From assembly GCA_947652605.1 (NCBI GenBank), contig OX393576.1, positions 14,596,575 through 14,660,574 on the forward strand: DNA of 64,000 bases. The letters run 5' to 3'. Both the position numbers and the translations under genes were made by a program. Under the pieces are notes generated by a model. That model worked only from the letters and a program-made list of their open reading frames with translations, was not told the origin of the DNA and did not search any database. Below, in pieces: positions 40,001 to 49,000 of the stretch (position 1 is the first letter of the stretch; every line of letters starts with the position of its first letter). The DNA comes from Elmis aenea (lineage: Eukaryota; Arthropoda; Insecta; Coleoptera; Elmidae).

Positions 40001-43000
40001 ACAATGACCGATCCTACTACGAAAAATGTTACAACGAACAGTTATTAATAAAATTCGGGATTCTCCAACGAACACAGATGCTACAACGAACCCTATCGAC
40101 AGACAAAACACGCGCTTGCAAATGATGTGTATTTTTACAGTTGTACTTTTGATTTTTTGATATATTTTTTCCTGCTTAATGGTTTTGTTAATTGGAAACT
40201 TTGTCTAGGATGTTGGTCTGGAACGGATGCTAGAACGAACGGATGCTATAAAAAATTATGTTCTTGAATCAATAATTCGTTCTAGCATATCCCACTGTAT
40301 TCTTAAAGCGTTTTTCTAGAAATAAAAGTGATTAAACTCAAATGTATTTACAAAGAGCTTATCTTATTTTACTCATTAATCATAAGTGAGTCAATTTGGG
40401 CCAAATCCAAATGGCTGCTTGACCTAATACAGAATCAATCAATGCTTAAAAAAAAAATGCTATAATCACTGATAATCTGTATATTATGTACCAAAAAATT
40501 AATTATTTTTTATTATGTTTACAGTTGCTCTGACGGCTATTTAAAAATTTATCTCAAGGGTCAAGAAGTAACAGATTCCTACGATAAGTTTGATTACGAG
40601 ATGTGTGGAGAACAAAGCAAACCACCGATAGTCGTTTCAGATGGACCGCGCCTTGTTATGGTGTTCAGTAGCGGTGAAAATATGGGGAGAGGTTTTAAGG
40701 CTAACTATTCCTTCGAGACTGGTAAGCAAATGAAAATTAATTAGAAAAGATTTTCGTTTAAATTAAACTCGGCTTGACACGTCCTTCAACAGCTTGGCGC
40801 GTACTAGCTAAATGCTGTGACAATTGCACGAGAACTCGAGAACGAACAACCGAGTTGGACTATACGGTTTCCGTGTTTGAATAAGAGCACTGTCCAACTC
40901 TTTCCGGTATTTCGTGTTTCTTAGCGTTTTTGTTTCCGGGAAATTTTGAAGCAAACTTATTTGTGCTCGTTCAATTTTCAAAACATAGATATACCATGTT
41001 GAGTCAGAGCGAGCACGCATGTATGTATGTAATACGCAGACGTGAACGTGTATTCACGGTTACGCTAGGTACGCGTCTCGATAACGAATACCGGCGAAGG
41101 CGCGTGGCGTTTTATTCGTTTTCGATTTTTATTGTACATCAAAAGCAATATGCGATGTATACGGGTTCAATATGGACGGGGAGAAACAATTTTGCATTGT
41201 GACCGTTCCGATGATCGGACCAATGAATATGCACGTACATATGAAATAAATATTGGGTCGTTATATATGAAATTGGAAATTAAAATATTTTAAAGCAGTT
41301 GAATCTTCACAAAAATGTTCTGGGATGTAGTTTAAACAATATACAGTGGAACCTCTATATTCGTCAGTCCCTATATTCGTCAAATCCAATACATCCAATA
41401 CGTCACATTTTTTCGGTAAAAACATGCTGCGATATTTGTCCAAAAATCCAATTTTGTCACGAAATTTTAAAAAATAGACAAAAACAAACAAATTTAGACA
41501 ATTTCTGTGTTAAATCAAGTGAAGTGAATTGTCGAGAAAGGGACAAAAAAGACAGCGATCGCGAGAACTGGTGTTACGTGATGTTTTTTTAATGGAAAGT
41601 GACTCCCCGTCGAAACAATAATTTCATTGTATATAAGTTGTTTTCGGGTTGGAACCGCATCGAAGGTTTCTTCATAACCGACGTTTCGTCCTCCTTTATC
41701 AGGGATCTCTTCAGTGTTGAACAGAGTGCCTACCTAGCTTCAGGGATAGTATCCCGCTTCAAACCAAGGGTGTTTATAAAATACTCTGCACATGCGGCAA
41801 AGTCTACATCGGGGAGACACGAAGAACAATCAACACGCGAATCGGTGAGCACGAAAAAGCGACACCAGACTAAAACATATCACTCAATCAGCATTAGCTG
41901 AACACAAACATAATACCGGCCACAACATCAAATTCGCCGAAACAGAAGTGATATCGAGAACATCACGATACTTTCCCCGCAAAATTAGGGAAGCCATAGA
42001 GATACTCAAAAACCCAAACATCATCAACCGAGACAACGGCTACCACCTCCATAATTCTTGGAAGAGGCCGATAACCAGTAGATTACACGCTATAAGCGCC
42101 CGTCACACATCATCAACCACAGCCAAATATAAATACTCCACATGAATAACTCGCGAGTTGCTGTTTAACCAACAACCCTGAAGATGTCCCCGATAAAGGA
42201 GGACGAAACGTCGGTTATTAAGAAACCTTCGACGCGGTTCCAACCCGGAAACAACATATACATTAGACATCGGCCGCGGAAGCCTACCACATAGAATTTC
42301 ATTCCTCCTCTTAAGCTTTTGCCATCATCGCTCCTCAGTAAAGCCCCTTCTAAATAATAACACCTCATTGATTATTGTTTGGTGGACAACGAATGGCCTT
42401 ATTAATCGGATGTTCTAACATTCAAACCAGACTGTTAGTTAGGAAATCAATTTCTCAGAAATGGGAACTGGATTATAAAATGATTTGAAAAAACAACTGT
42501 ACATGATCAAAAGATCCGAAGTGATTCTGTTGCACGTACCCGCGTAGCACAATAGACCATTAATAAAATTAGTGAACTTTAATCTGAAGCTCTTGACCAT
42601 TCTCTCTATTCCCTAAACTTAGCTTCCATTGATTTTTTTTTACATTCGCATTTTATGAGAAATAAACGCTTCCAAAATCAAGAATAATTCGACGTGTTTA
42701 TAACCTCCAGTTCAGTTTAGGTATATGTATGCTTCCAGAACGATAACAAAAATGTATGAAAGTACATGGAGAATAAAAAACTGACTTAACATTTAATTAT
42801 TTAATCGTTTTAATTGACAACGTTTATTTTCTATTTCTAATCTAACAACCCAATAAAACGGAAATTTTTATTTTGAGCTCGCACACATGCATAGACGACT
42901 ATATTTGCTCTTCCTTTACGTACAGGCATGGGCGTCCACAGGGGAGGGCAAACGGGGCACTCGCCCCTCCCTGGAATCGAGTACTCCATTAATGACCAAA

Positions 43001-46000
43001 TGAAAGAGGGTCAAGTTAAAAGTTCGTTAATATTTTACTGCAATCCTTTGCAAGCTTTGCGTCCCCCTGGATAATTTTCTGCGGACGTCCATGCGTACAG
43101 GTTACGCCAGTGGTTTCCAACCAGTGGGGCGCGCCCCCCCAGGGGGGCGCGCAGCTGTTACCAAAATATCATTTTTGAATACAAACAAACAAAGAACTTT
43201 CTTTATACAGAATATGGTGTATTGTTTTGTAGTCCATTAAATAATTCTTATTTATCAGCACAGTATTTATGAAATTAGATTGTTACGAAAAGTGAGGGGT
43301 GCGCAAAACAAATTTTATGAAAAAGGGGGGGCGGAGGTACAAAAAGGTTGGAAACTACTGGGTTACGCATTTAAAGCTGGACGCGGTTTCTAGTTTAATT
43401 TTCGATTGAACACACGCTCTCTTCCATGACTGACTACCTTTGCCCAGTTAATCTTATAAAGTTTTTTTTTTTTATATAGAATATCGGATTCCGGGTACAC
43501 CGGCTCCGGATGGTAGTTGCACATTCACGTACCGAAGCACTAGTAAGAAAAGAGGCGAATTCAATTCTCCTCGTTATCCTTCGAATTATCCCAGTGACAC
43601 CAACTGCACATATTTATTTTTGGCCACACCAAACGAACAAGTCAGCCTCGTGTTTGACAATTTCAAAGTTCGTGCCGATTCTGCCAATTCTTCACTTGGC
43701 TCCTATGGGTAAGTCAAAATAACTATTATACAAACAGACTCTTAATCCCGCTATAATTAATGTTTTCAATTGCCCGTAATAGATTTGTGATTTTTCGTTA
43801 AAATGGCACGAATTTGTTTAACAGAGCTTCCGTTTGTCAAGAAGACTGGTTGGAAATTTACAACACCTATCGTGACGGTACTGAACAAGCAATAGGACGT
43901 TATTGCGAAACTACAGCACCTGGTCCCATCGAATCAAATCGTGGAGCAGTAGGCCTAAAAATAATACTGCACGCTAATTCGGAAGGAGTGTACAGTGGTT
44001 TCAAAGGTAGATATACTTTTGAAGCGGCTAAGTCCATATTTGGCGACTGCGGTGGAAATGTAAGCAGTTTGGAATCAGGAATTGTTACTAGTCCCAACTT
44101 TGGTACCGAAGAAGTGAAAAATTACGAAGGACCCCTTAAGGGGCAAGCCTCGAAAATCTGCAACTGGTACATCAGTGTTAGACCTCAACACAAAATATTG
44201 CTTACTTTTGATTCATTTGCCGTTGAAGGGGATCCCAAACGTAAGTTGAATTTTGAAAATCTATTAATTAATAAAGTGTGTTATTATTAACGTAAAGGCA
44301 AAAAAAAATATAAAATAGCATATTTTACAACAAGAGATGAAAGTCCAGTTTTTTTCGTGAGGTGAGATTTGTTCACGAGCCGCAAAACACGAACTAAAAA
44401 AAGTGATTTCATCTCGAATCGTAAATGCTATTTTTTCTACGAAATTAAAATTATATTATAGGACGAACGTTAATGTAAACGAACCAAATGACAGTTATTA
44501 TGTATAAAGTATTAATTAACCATTTCATTTCCATAGCGACACCACCACACTGACATTGACATAAATAAAATTATAACCTGCCAGCGAAACATATTTAATA
44601 TTCTTAGGCTTTTATGTACAATGCTACATAAAATGGACTTTCATCACTAACTTGTTGTAAAATATACTATTTCGCCACTAGAGACGAAGGTAAAACTTTC
44701 ATGTAAAGTAGGCATTGAGAAAATGACAACTTTCATATACATGAGTAGAAAAAGAATAATTTTAGCTTGCAGAGGGGGGTTAAAGAATATAAAATGGAAA
44801 AAAATCAGCAAAAATTTGATGCTTAATCTGTATTGGGGCGCTAAAATTGAGTTTCGTGGACTCAAAATTTGCTAGCTAACTTGCAAATCTTATGCAGTCC
44901 AACCCAAGTTGGTACATCATTTTAAAAAACTCCATGCATTCCGTTAGTGTTACAAAATACTTTTAAACATTTGCGTAATTATTTAAACTTTGTTCTTTTA
45001 TCGGGTTTTTATAGTGCAGTTTCACGTTGTCATTCGCCATGGTAAAAAATGAATTTTATTCATGAGTATTAAACGTTGATTTTATTGGGTCAACTGCATG
45101 CTAATTTTTTTTTTGCAGTGCGAGGATGTCCAGCCGCCGTTCTTAGATTATGGTTGAATTTAGCTGAAATACCAAGAGAATTATGTGGAGTGAAAATTGC
45201 TTCGGATAAATGGGAGTTTATTTCTGAATCCAATGCCATTAGACTTAGGTAAGAAATCTTTAACAATAAAATTATTTTAATTAGTAATAAAGTGACGCAG
45301 CAAAATGTTTACCAAATTTGCTCGTCGACTCGTATCTGATAGTTTTTTTTAAGTTTGCTGATTTGTTGTGTTTTATTACTGTGGCAGGTACTAAAGTTGA
45401 TTTTAAACAACATTTCTTTATAAAATCATTTGCAAAAACCAAACTTTATAAGACAGAATATTAGTTTCTGCTTGACTATGATTAAGAAAAAATACAAATA
45501 AAAGAGAGTTTGCAGTTGCATTTCGTGAATCAACACTTTACCTTGCCAGGCCATAAGTTCTGTTTCAAATAAACAAAGACATTTCGATAAAACAAAAACA
45601 AGAACTTTACTTATGATTTACACATTTTTTAATATCATACAGTGTATTAAAATCAAATTCACTTAAAAGTTCGTCTTTATATCCGATACGTCGATCGCGG
45701 TACGCAAACCTCCAAAGGTACTAATGCCGTTGTGTTAACCAAATCGTGTTATAGTTCCTACATTCTACATATACAGGGTTCTCGTTTTTCGAGGGCCACT
45801 ATGGGGATCTCGTAAACGGTAAGAGTTACGACTTCGGTTAAATTAGGGCAAAGTTGTATATTCAGATGCAATCAGAACTTATCTAGCTGTTTTAGTTTTT
45901 GAGATATAGGGAAAAAAGTAAAAAAGTGGATTTTTGTTTTTTGCCCGTAACTTTTTCATTTGATGTCGAATTTCATTTCTATCAAAACTTTTTTATGGCC

Positions 46001-49000
46001 ACTTTTTGCAAGGAATCAGAATCCCTAATTATATTTTCTGTGCAACGTTTCGTTTTTTTAAAACCATCATAAGATTAATTTTTTCTTATAGACGCTATAT
46101 CTGATTTTAACGCCAATTTGTAGAGCATTTTTTTCTGAATTCGACAATGTATAACACTTGGCACATGTTTGAAACAATAGTTGTTAAAAATGGCAAAAAC
46201 TAATATTTTATTTAAAACAAATCCTAATCGGCATGGTCTTTGTATTATAGATTGTCGAATTCAGAAAAAAATGCTCTACAAATTGACATTAAAATCAAAC
46301 ATAGCGTCCATAAGAAAAAATTGATGATGGTTTTAAAAAAACGAAACGTCGCACAGAAAATATAATTAGGGATTTTGATTTCTTGCAAAAAGTGGCCAAT
46401 AAAAAGTTTTTACAAAAACGAAATTCGACATCAAATGCAAAAGTTACGGGCAAAAAACAAAAATCCACTTTTTTACTTTTTTCCCTATATCTCAAAAACT
46501 AAAAGAGCTAGATAAGTTATGTTTTCTTCAAATTATTAAGCACCTGAATATACAACTTTGCCCTAATTTAACCGAAGTCGTAACTCTTACCGTTTACGAG
46601 ATCCCCATAGTGGCCCTCGAAAAACGAGAACCCTGTACATAGTAGTCCTATGTGTATTTGTTGTTAGATTGTTCGAGTCCTTAGTTATAAGTGTTCAGTA
46701 TTTCTGATGGGAATGCTGCAGATCATTTCCTCAAGCACACGCCCTATTTTATAATTCAGCGTTTGTGGGCATCCACTTCTTGGTCTATATTTCACGTACA
46801 CAGTTGGCTATATCAATTAAAGATTCTACGGGTGATATACGTCCGTTATTTTTATTTGTTTTAACAATTTGAACATTTCATCTACTGTCTTGCCACACTT
46901 CTGTGGTGCTATCAACACAAGAACACAACATAATTGTCTTTCGCACGTCACTCCATGTTAAAAGTTTGTTCCAAAACAAAGTTTCAGCGGATTGGTTAGA
47001 TAGGATAGACCTGATTGATGATTGCTGATTCTAAAAATATCGTTACCTACCTTATTTATCCTGTTTGATTCAAAATTTAAACATATTTTCACTCGCGCGA
47101 CAAAACTTATGGCATAACTGTATACGTATTTATAAGTGGTTGCAAATTTGATTTTTAATTTATTTTCAGTTTCATAACTGCCGACAAAGCAGTGGGAGCA
47201 CCAGGTTTTAGAGCGTTTTGGACAGAAATCTACGAAGGGCCAATCTGTGAAGAATTCCAGTGCGCGAAAAGTGGCTTTTGTATATCTAGCAAGCTTAAAT
47301 GCAACCTCGTCAGCAACTGCGGAGGTGACGATGACTCCGACGAAGCCGACTGTGAGTGATACAATGGTTACTATTTTAATGATACCTAATGATAAATAAA
47401 AATTTGCGAGTTCGCAAATTTCTTTTGTTAGGTACAAAATATAAATGTAGTCATTTACTGCATGGGCACTTTATCTTTACGTAATTTGATTGGGCTAGAA
47501 CGCTACATTTTGATTAACATTATTTTTGATAATCTTAGGGTGTAAATAGTTCAAAACACTCTAGCAATTAATTGATTATGCACTCAAAAAAATTTAAAAT
47601 TATTTTCATTTGCATTATTTATTATTTATATCACTGACTTAAAAACAGTACAACAGACTTTTGAGACATAACAAATCACAACTAAAGTATAATGTTAAAG
47701 CTATTACAAAAGCTAAACTTTAAAAAGTTACAAAGTACTAATAACTTTAAATTGAAATTATTTTTCGTTATTCCTCTTAAATTAATACAGGGTGTCCCAA
47801 TTATACACCGCCAAAAAGTAGGTGCATATTCCTGAGTGACAATGATGACCATTTGTCAAATATTTTGTTATCCGAAAATGCTTCCTTTTAAAGTTAGAGA
47901 CCTCCAAAGTTGCAAGAAAAAAAAATCAAAAAATCGATTACGTCCTAGCCGTTTAAGCTAGAGCTACCAAACTTGGCCGAATGTGTAGGTGTTTTCCATT
48001 GACTTTGTGGGATAATTGGAAAGAAAACACGTAATTGGATGTATGATTTATAGTCAGGCCATCCGCTTACCATCTTCAGAATTTTTTTCTCTGTAATAAA
48101 ATTGAAAATGTCATTCGTCCATAAAAAAGTACGACTTAAGAGGAAAAAATTCGTCCCTCTTTGTTTTTTGCTGTAAACGTAGCCGTTTTCGAGAAAATTA
48201 GCGCTAAAGATGCATCGACAAACTCTGTTTATACACCTCAAATATTTCTTTTACTAAACTTAGTTGGCTAATGTCATGCTTGAAAAAAATTCTGAAGATG
48301 GTAAGCGGATGACCGGACTATAAATCATACTTCCAATTACGTGTTTTTTTTTCCTAATTATCCCACAAAGTCAATGGGAAACACCTACACATTTCGGCCA
48401 AGCTTGGTAGCTCTAGCTTAAACGGCTAGGACGTAATCGATTTTTTAATTTTTTTTTCTTGCAACTTTGGAGGTCTCTAACTTTGAAAGGAAGCATTTTC
48501 GGATAACAAAATATTTGACAAATGGTCATCATTTTCACTCAGGAATATACACCTACTTTTTGGCGGTGTATAATTGGGACACCCTGTATATGTTACGCCA
48601 AATCAGTGAACTTGCTGAATTCGTGAAATATTCAATTTTTTGCTTAGTACGCGAAATCAGCATTTGCCTTATTTTCGAAATAAGTAATGCATAAAATAAA
48701 CTTACCAACCTGACCCTCATTAAGTTGGTCAGTAATAGAGGATCAGGTTAAAGGTTGGTCAAACTGTTATTTTTTAAAAAGAATATTGCATATTTCACGA
48801 ACTGGGCAAACCATGTGCCTATTTTACGAATTTGGCAACAAAACTGCCTATTTTTCGAACTGGGCAAGTTCGCTAATTCGGCGTACCTAACATATAAAAA
48901 TATATCCTGATCGCATTACTAAAAAACAGTATTGCTTTTTAAAAATAAATTTGAAAGTTGTTTTTATCCAAAACTGGCACGAAATTGTGGTGCTTCATAA

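Noticed and set aside
43900..44097. 65-codon minus-strand open frame
   Set aside because: Antisense shadow of the CUB4/CUB5 exon.
46640..47160. Broken minus-strand reading with GKTVDEMFKLLKQI as a transposase N-terminus
   Set aside because: A slight resemblance to the mariner helix-turn-helix region, but too short and too broken to call.
46958..47437. 159-codon minus-strand open frame
   Set aside because: It is antisense to the LDLa exon and shows no domain; it is a shadow of real coding sequence.
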